Assembly: GCA_947459465.1 (NCBI GenBank)
Contig: CANHDS010000032.1
Coordinates: forward strand, 1 to 6,517
Source of the DNA: Burkholderiaceae bacterium
Lineage (GTDB): Bacteria; Pseudomonadota; Gammaproteobacteria; Burkholderiales; Burkholderiaceae
Length of the DNA stretch: 6,517 nt
Direction: 5' to 3'
Part shown: in pieces, positions 1 to 5,880 of the stretch
How positions within the stretch are numbered: the stretch's first letter is position 1
Layout of the letters: each line of letters starts with the position of its first letter
Notes under the pieces: generated by a model
What the model saw: only the letters and a program-made list of their open reading frames with translations
Database searches by the model: none
What the model was told of the DNA's origin: nothing
Program-made: the position numbers and the translations under genes

Positions 1-24
1 AAAAAAATGGGCTTACAAGCCCAT
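1..24 (-). terminator. Intrinsic terminator after rluB
   Basis: Read on the minus strand, this is a perfect inverted repeat (ATGGGCTT / AAGCCCAT, plus-strand 7-24) with a very short loop, followed directly by at least six T residues (plus-strand A1-A6). In practice it would fold as a 7-bp stem with a 4-nt loop. A GC-rich stem plus U-tract is the classical rho-independent form. It lies about 95 nt past the rluB stop, so it most likely ends the scpB-rluB transcript. There is no T-tract on the other side, so it works on the minus strand only. The T run may continue past the window edge. Confidence 0.88.
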
Positions 25-80
25 ATTCCTCATTACCAGAACAGGCCAGCTTACGTTGATGTCAACATCAGCCGGTGTAT
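1..80 (-). ncRNA. Candidate small RNA or attenuated leader downstream of rluB
   Basis: A transcript starting about 7 nt after the TATAAT at 87-92 and ending at the intrinsic terminator at 1-24 would be roughly 75-80 nt. It contains a hairpin at 46-75: CCGGCT pairs with AGCTGG (one G-U), and inside are overlapping inverted repeats (TGATGT/ACATCA at 57-70 and GTTGA/TCAAC at 55-66). No open reading frame of use is visible in it. It could be an independent small RNA, one cut from the rluB 3' end, or a terminated leader of the next gene beyond the left edge. It is equally possible that this is just a structured 3' untranslated region. I do not recognise a known RNA family. Confidence 0.25.
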
Positions 81-86
81 GAATGA

Positions 87-92
87 ATTATA
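87..92 (-). promoter_or_regulatory. Consensus -10 box (TATAAT) just after rluB
   Basis: A perfect TATAAT on the minus strand lies 27 nt past the rluB stop codon. Transcription would start near position 80. The region 17-19 bp upstream (around 110-117) has only poor -35 matches (CTCAGT, TTCTCA), so the box may be chance in an AT-rich stretch. Its interest is that the only thing downstream within the window is a hairpin and a terminator. Confidence 0.3.
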
Positions 93-118
93 CCTGAATC
101 ATAAAAATGACTGAGAAA

Positions 119-1774
119 TCAGAAGCTTTCGCCCGGATTACGGGGTTTACGGGGGCCCTTGAAAGGCTTGCCTTTGTTGGGTCGGCGTTGACCCCCTGGA
201 TTACCGCCCGATGGGGCACTAAAGCCGCTGGCATGGTGAACCTTTTGACCCTTGGAGCGGGGTGAGCCCGACTTAGCCCCCTTAGAGTGCGAAGATTTTT
301 GACCAAAACCGCCACGCCCTCCGCCACCATTAGTTCGCCCCTGGCCGGGTAAATGCGATACCCCGTGCCCGTGGTGAGTCGCGAGCGTAAGTGCCTCCTT
401 GGACCCCCAGTACGACACCGAGGTTTGCATGGGATCGGGCTGAAAGTTCGGATCGCTAGCCGGATCCATCCGTGATGGCTTGCCTGGAGCTTGGCCTTTT
501 TCTTTTGTCATGTTTTGAGGCAACTTGAGACCCGCCATGCGCATCAATTGCGCCACGCTTTCCATCGGCACCTCTTCCCATTTGCCTCGACGCAAACGGG
601 GTGGCAGCATAAAGATGCCATAACGGGTTCGAATCAGTCGTGACACGACATGCCCCGTCGCCTCAAACATACGACGCACTTCGCGATTACGCCCCTCGGT
701 TAAGGCAACCGAGTACCAGCGATTCGCGCCCTCACCACCGCCTTGGCTCAGACGCAAAAAACGTGCTTGCCCATCATCTAGCGTAATGCCCGTTTTTAAT
801 TGTTCAGCAGACTCAGTCGATAGCTCACCCAAAATGCGCACCGCATATTCGCGCTCAACGCCGTAACGTGGATGCATTAAGCGATTTGCGAGTTCACCCG
901 ACGTGGTAAAGAGTAATAAACCCTCGGTATTAAAGTCCAAACGACCCACCGCAATCCAGCGACCCTGGCGCGGTTTCGGTAATCGATCGAACACACTGGG
1001 GCGTCCTTCGGGGTCGGCTTGACTGACGATTTCTCCCGCGGGTTTGTGATACAAAATCACACGTGGGGGCTTGGTCGGAATTTTGCGATGCACGACTTTG
1101 CCATTGATACGCACAATGTCACTGGGACCAACGCGCTGGCCAATATGGGCTGGCATGCTGTTGACAGAAACGCGGCCTTGAATAATCAGATCTTCCATCT
1201 CGCGACGCGATCCCATTCCAGCGTCAGCTAAGACCTTATGTAACTTCACCGTATCTTCATCGTCAGCGTCGTCATCCAAGCCATCAAGGTCTGACCAGAC
1301 TTCATCACGCAAACTCAGCGGTAACTCGTCAACGCTTGCAAATTGCAAACGCTCAAGATCGGTTAAGGACTCAAGCTCTTCAGAATCTTCCTCACCCGCC
1401 TTGCTCGCACGCCGCTCAACTCCAGTCTCATGTGAGATTTCTGTAAGCTCATCGCCAACTGTCTGCAAGACAGGCTCAGGAGCTTCTAAAGCAGCATCGA
1501 ACTCACCAGAGACCACAGCTGCAAATAGGGCTTCGGTCTCAGCAATGAGCTCGGGGGGAATTGGGGTAGCTGCTTTGGGATGTTCGTTCGAGGATCCTCC
1601 CGATTGACGCTTATTCTTATTGAACTTACCTGGACGGGATTTGTTGTTGAACTTATTAAAACGCCTTGGGCCACGGTCTTTACGCTGTTCACCACCTTCA
1701 TCCGGTGAAGTAGCGCCATCAACAGTGGCTGGGCTCATGTTTCCTAGAGAGGAATCGTTTTCAGGACTTGTCAT
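119..1774 (-). CDS. rluB: 23S rRNA pseudouridine synthase RluB, with long N- and C-terminal extensions
   Basis: This is a pseudouridine synthase of the RsuA/RluB family; E. coli RluB makes pseudouridine 2605 in 23S rRNA. From the ATG at 1774 the protein has 551 residues, against about 290 in E. coli. Domain order: a basic, low-complexity N-terminus (about 25-65), an acidic stretch (about 130-175, including [13 protein letters not shown]), an S4 RNA-binding domain (about 176-228, starting [16 protein letters not shown]), and the catalytic domain with [11 protein letters not shown] at 277-287, where D280 is the expected catalytic aspartate, and [12 protein letters not shown] at 360-371. The last 130 residues are Gly/Lys/Arg-rich with an RGG-like patch. 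A TTG at 1801 would add nine residues; I prefer the ATG, which overlaps the end of scpB by 14 bp and suggests coupled translation. Family assignment is secure; RluB rather than RluE/F rests on the S4 domain and scpB linkage. Confidence 0.93.
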   Translation of the reverse strand: MTSPENDSSLGNMSPATVDGATSPDEGGEQRKDRGPRRFNKFNNKSRPGKFNKNKRQSGGSSNEHPKAATPIPPELIAETEALFAAVVSGEFDAALEAPEPVLQTVGDELTEISHETGVERRASKAGEEDSEELESLTDLERLQFASVDELPLSLRDEVWSDLDGLDDDADDEDTVKLHKVLADAGMGSRREMEDLIIQGRVSVNSMPAHIGQRVGPSDIVRINGKVVHRKIPTKPPRVILYHKPAGEIVSQADPEGRPSVFDRLPKPRQGRWIAVGRLDFNTEGLLLFTTSGELANRLMHPRYGVEREYAVRILGELSTESAEQLKTGITLDDGQARFLRLSQGGGEGANRWYSVALTEGRNREVRRMFEATGHVVSRLIRTRYGIFMLPPRLRRGKWEEVPMESVAQLMRMAGLKLPQNMTKEKGQAPGKPSRMDPASDPNFQPDPMQTSVSYWGSKEALTLATHHGHGVSHLPGQGRTNGGGGRGGFGQKSSHSKGAKSGSPRSKGQKVHHASGFSAPSGGNPGGQRRPNKGKPFKGPRKPRNPGESF

Positions 1775-1784
1775 TCTCAGGACT
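1755..1784 (-). repeat. Imperfect 14-bp tandem repeat across the scpB stop / rluB start
   Basis: Two copies of AGTCCTGARAAYGA (minus strand; plus-strand 1755-1768 and 1771-1784) differ at two positions and have a period of 16 bp. Since 16 is not a multiple of three, the copies are read in different frames by the two overlapping genes. Both encode SPEND: near the C-terminus of ScpB from the first copy and near the N-terminus of RluB from the second. The rluB ATG lies within the first copy. Confidence 0.7.
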
Positions 1785-2390
1785 CTCAGTGGGCGACTCA
1801 AGCGGAATCACGGTCTCCACCGTTGCATCAGCATCAAACTCAATCACGGCTTGTCCTAATGCTTCTGCGGATACAGAACCATCCTCGAGCATCGGCAAAC
1901 TTTGTAAATCTTTTAAACCCAAATCATCTAAAAATTGTTTGGTGGTGGCATAAAGGCCAGGTCGACCAATCGTCTCCTTGTGACCAACCACTTCCACCCA
2001 ACCCCGGTCTTCAAGCTGACGCATGACGTTACTACTCACAACCACGCCCCGCACTTCCTCAATCTCTCCACGCGTCACCGGTTGGCGATAGGCAATAATC
2101 GCCAAGGTCTCCAATACCGCCCGTGAATACTTTGGTGGCTTTTCAGGAGTGAGGCGATCTAAATACTCACGCATGTGAAGACGACTTTGAAAGCGCCAGC
2201 CGGTTGCGATATTGACAAGCTCCATGCCCTTGTCTTGCCATTCTTGCTGAATCTCATACAAAATTTTCTGCAAATCGGCAGTGGCCAATGGCGGGTCAAT
2301 AAATAATCGCCCAAGTTCATTCACTGTCAATGGTTCTTGGGCACAAATTAAGGCAGTCTCAACGACCCGTTTGTAGTGATCAGTATCCAT
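1761..2390 (-). CDS. scpB: Segregation and condensation protein B (ScpB)
   Basis: ScpB is the winged-helix accessory subunit of the SMC-ScpA-ScpB condensin, which dimerises, binds ScpA and helps compact and separate the chromosome. The ATG at 2390 gives 209 residues, the usual family length. Family features visible are the N-terminal helix region ([18 protein letters not shown]), the central [20 protein letters not shown] segment, the [19 protein letters not shown] winged-helix part and the [18 protein letters not shown] stretch, in the normal order. The C-terminal tail is acidic. A TTG at 2402 would add four residues but lies in a hairpin; neither start has a good ribosome binding site. It is first in the unit with rluB, which it overlaps by 14 bp. 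scpA is not next to it. Upstream is a divergent gene, so its promoter must lie in 2391-2591. Confidence 0.95.
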   Translation of the reverse strand: MDTDHYKRVVETALICAQEPLTVNELGRLFIDPPLATADLQKILYEIQQEWQDKGMELVNIATGWRFQSRLHMREYLDRLTPEKPPKYSRAVLETLAIIAYRQPVTRGEIEEVRGVVVSSNVMRQLEDRGWVEVVGHKETIGRPGLYATTKQFLDDLGLKDLQSLPMLEDGSVSAEALGQAVIEFDADATVETVIPLESPTESPENDKS

Positions 2391-2400
2391 ATGTTGTATC

Positions 2401-2417
2401 AAACAGCTGGGCTGTTT
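2401..2417. repeat. Perfect 7-bp inverted repeat at the scpB 5' end
   Basis: AAACAGC, a 3-nt spacer TGG, then GCTGTTT. It lies 11 bp upstream of the scpB ATG and overlaps the alternative TTG start. It could be a hairpin in the scpB leader RNA, limiting translation, or an operator for a dimeric regulator, since it overlaps the predicted -10 region. There is no T-tract that would make it a terminator. Confidence 0.5.
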
Positions 2418-2440
2418 AGAGGCTTATCCACAATCGTCAA
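2413..2440 (-). promoter_or_regulatory. Candidate scpB promoter
   Basis: On the minus strand a good -35 box TTGACG (plus-strand 2435-2440, five of six consensus bases) is followed 16 bp later by a weak -10 TAAACA (2413-2418, three of six). The start of transcription would fall near 2406, giving a leader of about 16 nt to the ATG at 2390. The position is right for scpB-rluB, but the poor -10 makes this tentative. Confidence 0.35.
2424..2432 (+). promoter_or_regulatory. Consensus DnaA box
   Basis: TTATCCACA is an exact match to the high-affinity DnaA binding site (consensus TTATNCACA). It stands alone: no second box or AT-rich unwinding element is visible nearby, so this is not an origin. It sits between the proposed -35 and -10 boxes of scpB, where bound DnaA would block RNA polymerase. 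A 9-mer like this can also occur by chance. Confidence 0.5.
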
Positions 2441-2563
2441 AAAAGGGTTGGGGTATTAATTGGATCGTGCAGACATCTCTCACGTCAATTCTTTTTATGG
2501 GGAGAGGCCAGCCATCCAAGGAGGTCAAGTCGCTTGCGAAGCAATTTTCACCTGCCCGCCCAT

Positions 2564-2569
2564 TATAGG
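2564..2569 (+). promoter_or_regulatory. Weak candidate -10 box for the patatin gene
   Basis: TATAGG (four of six consensus bases) lies about 22 bp before the ATG at 2592, in the context CATTATAGGG. No convincing -35 box is found 15-19 bp upstream, where the sequence is around GCAATT. The gene has only noncoding DNA and a divergent gene upstream, so some promoter must lie in 2403-2591, but this site is only the best of poor candidates. Confidence 0.2.
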
Positions 2570-2591
2570 GTAGGGTCAATACAATAGCCAG

Positions 2592-3476
2592 ATGTCCTTA
2601 TTTTCATCAAACCGTCGCTTGTTTTTGCAAGGCTTGGGCCTAGCCGGAATAAGCACCCTCCCCGCATGTGGCTTATTTCGTGAAAGCCCCAAGCCGCCAG
2701 TGATTGCTCTGGTTCTGGGTTCTGGAGCAGCCCGGGGCTTTGCACATATCGGCGTAATCAAAGCCCTCGAGACTCAAGGTATTCGTCCAAATCTTGTGGT
2801 GGGTTCAAGTGCAGGAAGCGTGATTGCCGCTCTCTATGCCTCTGGATATAGTGGTCTAGAACTCAATCGCATTGGGCTCAATTTAGATGAAGCTGCACTT
2901 GCGGACTGGGCCTACCCCTTTGCTGGGCGCTTTGGTGGACTTATTAAAGGTGATGCTTTACAAAGCATGGTAAATCGCGAAGTTCAGAATAAAACGATCG
3001 AACAAATGGCGCTGCCACTCGGAATTGTTGCCACGGAATTACAAACGGGTAAAGGTGTTCTCTTTCGTCGGGGCGACACTGGTTTAGCAGTCCGAGCGTC
3101 CTGTGCTGTCCCGGGTGTTTTCCAGCCGGCAGTGATTCAGGGTCGTGAATATGTCGATGGTGGATTGGTTGCCCCGGTCCCAGTGCGTTATGCCTATGAG
3201 ATGGGTGCCACTTTTGTAATTGCTGTCAACATCTCTTCCGATGCGAGCGCTTTTAATGCCACCGGGACGCTTGGGTTATTGCAACAGACCATCAGCATCA
3301 TGCAACAGAGCATCAATCAATATGAACTAGCAAAGGCAGATATCGTCATTACGCCTCAACTTAAGCAGATGGGGAGTGCTGACTTTAGAGCTCGTAATGC
3401 TGCAATCCTCGCTGGCGAGCTTGCTGCCCAAGAAAAAGTGGGTGAGATTAAAGAAAAGCTACGGGGAGTGAGATAG
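2592..3476 (+). CDS. Patatin-like phospholipase, predicted Tat-exported lipoprotein
   Basis: This 294-residue protein is a patatin-fold acyl hydrolase, probably a lipase or phospholipase acting in the envelope. The Ser-Asp dyad and oxyanion loop are complete: GSGAARGF at 43-50, the nucleophile elbow GSSAG at 71-75 (S73), and DGG at 189-191 (D189). It resembles the RssA/YchK group in size, but has an N-terminal signal: NRRLFLQ at 7-13 matches the twin-arginine core RRxFL, followed by a hydrophobic stretch and a lipobox LPAC with C26 as the acylation site. The +2 residue is Gly, not Asp, which in proteobacteria favours the outer membrane. The ATG at 2592 is the start that gives this signal; no clear Shine-Dalgarno sequence precedes it. 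It is a single gene, divergent from scpB and convergent with the NlpC/P60-fold gene. The true substrate cannot be told from sequence. Confidence 0.9.
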   Translation: MSLFSSNRRLFLQGLGLAGISTLPACGLFRESPKPPVIALVLGSGAARGFAHIGVIKALETQGIRPNLVVGSSAGSVIAALYASGYSGLELNRIGLNLDEAALADWAYPFAGRFGGLIKGDALQSMVNREVQNKTIEQMALPLGIVATELQTGKGVLFRRGDTGLAVRASCAVPGVFQPAVIQGREYVDGGLVAPVPVRYAYEMGATFVIAVNISSDASAFNATGTLGLLQQTISIMQQSINQYELAKADIVITPQLKQMGSADFRARNAAILAGELAAQEKVGEIKEKLRGVR

Positions 3477-3478
3477 GA

Positions 3479-4132
3479 TCAAAGCTTACGTGGTTGCGCA
3501 CGTAACTTTTTTGCTTCCTGAATTAAGGCATTGCGCTCGGCATTGCTTAACTGATCAGTGCCATCTAGACGTCTAGCGCCATCAAAGCGCTTATCCCAGT
3601 AGGCACTTGCCAAATCATCGACACGGACTGCCGAACCCTTTGATGGGGAGTGAATAAATTTGTTATCGCCCACATAAATACCAACATGTGAGAAGGTCAA
3701 ACGCATGGTGTTGAAGAACACTAAATCACCAGGCTCGAGCTCCTCGCGAGAAATGGGTTTACCGACTTTGCTCATTTGCGAGGACTTGGGTGGGAGTAAA
3801 AATCCCAACTTATCCCTAAACACAAAGCGCACAAAACCACTTGCATCTAAACCGGATTGTGGCAGATCGCCATTCCAGCGATACCGGACACCAATCAATT
3901 GCATTGCCTCATTAATGAGGGCTTCTGTTTTCGTGGATACAGAATCGACTACTTGATGCGTAAAGCGTGCAAAGTAAGAAGAATTACTCTCGATTCGAAC
4001 TTCTGGTTTTGGGGCCTCTTTCGCCGATGACTCGACCCCAGGGTTCGCATTTGCAATAGATGTAAAGACGCCTAAAACCATGACGGTTAGAAATTGAAAG
4101 GGCAAACGGGTCATGTGCTTACGAATAGGCAT
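3479..4132 (-). CDS. Exported NlpC/P60-fold protein lacking the catalytic cysteine
   Basis: NlpC/P60 proteins are usually papain-like endopeptidases that cut peptidoglycan stem peptides. This one has 217 residues: a signal peptide (about 1-29, cleavage after ANA), a linker, the domain at about 66-190, and a basic, Lys/Arg-rich tail. The domain is clear: LIGVRYRWNG at 79-88, EPGDLVFF at 133-140, SHVGIYVG at 148-155 and FIHSPSKG at 159-166. The expected Cys in GLDCSGF is alanine (GLDASGF, A97, codon at 3842-3844), whereas H149 and the third polar residue H161 remain. It is therefore probably not a hydrolase, and may bind peptidoglycan or regulate another enzyme. There is no lipobox, so it should be periplasmic. 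The start may be the ATG at 4132 or that at 4114 (211 residues, also a good signal peptide). It is transcribed separately from yejF through its own promoter. Confidence 0.88.
   Translation of the reverse strand: MPIRKHMTRLPFQFLTVMVLGVFTSIANANPGVESSAKEAPKPEVRIESNSSYFARFTHQVVDSVSTKTEALINEAMQLIGVRYRWNGDLPQSGLDASGFVRFVFRDKLGFLLPPKSSQMSKVGKPISREELEPGDLVFFNTMRLTFSHVGIYVGDNKFIHSPSKGSAVRVDDLASAYWDKRFDGARRLDGTDQLSNAERNALIQEAKKLRAQPRKL
3486..3512 (+). terminator. Intrinsic terminator of the patatin gene, inside the convergent gene
   Basis: A perfect 7-bp inverted repeat TTACGTG / CACGTAA (3486-3492 and 3499-3505) with a 6-nt loop is followed, after one C, by six T residues (3507-3512). It begins 10 bp after the patatin stop codon. 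It lies wholly within the last codons of the convergent NlpC/P60-fold gene (residues KKLRAQPRK). No T-tract follows the stem on the minus strand, so it would act only on plus-strand transcripts. Confidence 0.7.
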
Positions 4133-4138
4133 GAGGCG

Positions 4139-4167
4139 ATTCTAGCAAAGCTCGGCTAAAAGTGAAA
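4139..4167 (-). promoter_or_regulatory. Extended -10 promoter for the NlpC/P60-fold gene
   Basis: On the minus strand TGCTAGAAT combines a TGn extension with TAGAAT (plus-strand 4139-4144), five of six consensus bases. Exactly 17 bp upstream is TTTCAC (4162-4167), a weak -35, which an extended -10 does not strictly need. Transcription would begin at about 4132, the first base of the upstream ATG. The mRNA would then be leaderless, or translation starts at the ATG at 4114 after an 18-nt leader. Confidence 0.6.
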
Positions 4168-4196
4168 GCGGATTAACCCTTCACTCCAATTACTAA

Positions 4197-4220
4197 CTAT
4201 ATGTTCTATATAGGTTTTTT
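4197..4220 (+). terminator. Weak AT-rich hairpin with T-tract between yejF and the NlpC/P60-fold gene
   Basis: CTATAT and ATATAG (6-bp stem, 5-nt loop) are followed on the plus strand by GG and six T residues. The stem is nearly all A/T, so it would be unstable. No plus-strand gene reads into it. For yejF on the minus strand the hairpin lies 12 nt past the stop but is followed only by TTAGTAATT, a poor tract. It may be a weak stop for yejF transcripts or for antisense transcription, or mean nothing. I see no better yejF terminator in 4133-4224. Confidence 0.2.
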
Positions 4221-4224
4221 ATTT

Positions 4225-5880
4225 CTAGGTAAGTTCGGCGGCGGCAAACAAGGCTTTGGTGTAGGCCTCTTTAGGGTGATGGACCATGGCTTCGGTCTCG
4301 CCATATTCCACCACTTCCCCGGCACGTAACACCATGAGTTCATGGGACATTGCCCGGATCACCGCCAGATCATGGCTGATGATGAGATACGCCAAGTTGT
4401 ACTTTTTTTGGAGCTCACTCAGAAGCTTTAAGACCTGTTTTTGGATTGAAACATCCAAAGCTGAGGTGGGTTCGTCAAGCACCAAAATTTGTGGCTTCAG
4501 AATCAACGCGCGCGCGATCGCAATCCGTTGGCGTTGTCCACCAGAAAACTCGTGGGGATAGCGCTGCAGGGCAGAGCGATCCAAACCAACCTCGCGCAGT
4601 ATCTCTACTACTCGGGTCTCGCGTTCGTCATGCGACAAATGGGGTTGATGCACATTCAAGCCCTCCGACACAATCTGAAAGATCGTCATGCGAGGCGATA
4701 AGGATCCAAAGGGGTCCTGAAAAATGACTTGTAAATGGGCGCGCATCGCACGACGCTCGATTGGAGTTAACGATGGCCACGATTGATCCAAAACGCAGAC
4801 GTCACCCTCCACCTTAGCAGTGGTTTCCCCGAGTAAACCTAGGATAGCCATCGCCAACGTTGTTTTACCCGAACCGGATTCGCCAATCACTCCGATTGTT
4901 TGCCCTTGCTTGAGTTGCAGACTCAAGGGTTTGAGGACTTGATGGCGCTTAGCCTTTGTAAACCAATCTCGCCAACGCAGGCCGCCATTAGCAAAATTGG
5001 ATTGTGGATACGACACACTCAGTTGATTGGCGGTTAGCAAAACGGGTGCCAACGGCACTAATGGCAGCAACTCTCGCTCCGGCTGACTGTTCACCAATTG
5101 TTCGGTATACGGATTGGTGGGATTCGAGAAAACCTCATGGGTGGATCCAGACTCCACCAAGCATCCTTGATTTAAAACCCCTACCCGACTTGCAAAATGC
5201 TTCACCAGGTTTAGGTCATGTGTGATTAATAAAATCGCCATACCGCCGCGCTCTTTCGCTTCTTCTTGTAGATCTCGCAGTAAATCCAAGATCTGCAGAC
5301 GCAAACTCACATCCAACGCAGTGGTTGGCTCATCGGCGATCAATAAACGCGGTTTGCATGCCAGCGCCATCGCAATCATGGCGCGTTGGCGTTGCCCACC
5401 CGATAACTGATGGGGATACGCATAAAAACGCTCCTCTGGTTGTGGAATCCCCGTTTTCTTCAGGAGTGCAATTGCCGTATGGCGGCATTCTTGCAAAGGC
5501 ATTAAGGGCTCATGCACCTGAACGGCTTCAACAATTTGATTACCAATCGTAAATAAGGGGTTGAGTGCGGTCATTGGCTCTTGAAAGATCATCGCGATCT
5601 CACGCCCCCGGATCTCCCGAATGCGCTCGATGGATAAATCTAAGAGATTCTCTTCCTTACCATCATCGCGCTGCCACAGAATGCGGCCTTGCAAATGGGC
5701 GCCCTCTGGCGTCAGACGTAAAGGAGCAAGCGCCGAAAGTGTTTTTCCTGAGCCTGATTCACCAACCAAGGCAATGCGCTCGCCCGGTTCAATACTAAGT
5801 TCCAAATCACGAACAGCAAACTTCTCGCGCCGCCCTGCACCAAACGAGATCGAGAGCTTTTCGTAGCGAAGCAAACTCAT
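4225..5880 (-). CDS. yejF: Peptide ABC transporter, double ATP-binding subunit YejF
   Basis: This is the ATPase of a YejABEF-type importer, which in enterobacteria takes up oligopeptides and microcin C across the inner membrane. The 551-residue protein carries two complete nucleotide-binding domains in one chain, as expected for YejF (about 530 residues in E. coli). Domain 1: Walker A GESGSGKT at 40-47, Q-loop Q100, signature LSGGQ at 159-163, Walker B LLIADEP at 179-185, switch H221. Domain 2: Walker A GESGSGKT at 333-340, Q388, signature FSGGQ at 445-449, Walker B ILVLDEP at 465-471, H503. All ATPase motifs are intact. Typical oligopeptide-transporter C-terminal segments follow each domain (NPYTEQL at 257-263; EAYTKALF at 538-545). 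Its ATG overlaps the yejE stop in ATGA, so translation is probably coupled. It is the last gene of the operon. Dpp/Opp paralogues are usually split into two ATPase genes, which favours Yej. Confidence 0.93.
   Translation of the reverse strand: MSLLRYEKLSISFGAGRREKFAVRDLELSIEPGERIALVGESGSGKTLSALAPLRLTPEGAHLQGRILWQRDDGKEENLLDLSIERIREIRGREIAMIFQEPMTALNPLFTIGNQIVEAVQVHEPLMPLQECRHTAIALLKKTGIPQPEERFYAYPHQLSGGQRQRAMIAMALACKPRLLIADEPTTALDVSLRLQILDLLRDLQEEAKERGGMAILLITHDLNLVKHFASRVGVLNQGCLVESGSTHEVFSNPTNPYTEQLVNSQPERELLPLVPLAPVLLTANQLSVSYPQSNFANGGLRWRDWFTKAKRHQVLKPLSLQLKQGQTIGVIGESGSGKTTLAMAILGLLGETTAKVEGDVCVLDQSWPSLTPIERRAMRAHLQVIFQDPFGSLSPRMTIFQIVSEGLNVHQPHLSHDERETRVVEILREVGLDRSALQRYPHEFSGGQRQRIAIARALILKPQILVLDEPTSALDVSIQKQVLKLLSELQKKYNLAYLIISHDLAVIRAMSHELMVLRAGEVVEYGETEAMVHHPKEAYTKALFAAAELT

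Noticed and set aside
22..32. Mini-ORF (ATG GGC TTG TAA) after a GAGGA on the minus strand, inside the terminator
   Set aside because: The spacing from GAGGA to ATG is only 2 nt and the peptide would be three residues; most likely chance.
1799..1801. TTG as the rluB start
   Set aside because: It adds only nine residues that are not family-like; the ATG at 1774 gives a short, typical overlap with scpB.
1019..1859. Plus-strand open frames opposite rluB and the end of scpB
   Set aside because: Their products are low-complexity mirror images of the coding strand with no recognisable domain or ribosome binding site.
2445..2453. G-rich run GGGTTGGGG as a possible G-quadruplex
   Set aside because: Only two G-runs are present; at least four are needed and no others are close enough.
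2563..2761. Two minus-strand open frames of about 60 codons across the patatin start
   Set aside because: They run antisense to the conserved patatin signal and oxyanion region and have no features of their own.
5003..5011. Second DnaA-like box TGTGGATAC (complement GTATCCACA)
   Set aside because: It has one mismatch, lies inside the yejF coding region and stands alone.
4286..5866. Several plus-strand open frames of 60-93 codons opposite yejF
   Set aside because: They lie antisense to a fully conserved ATPase gene, have no family features, and follow from its codon use.
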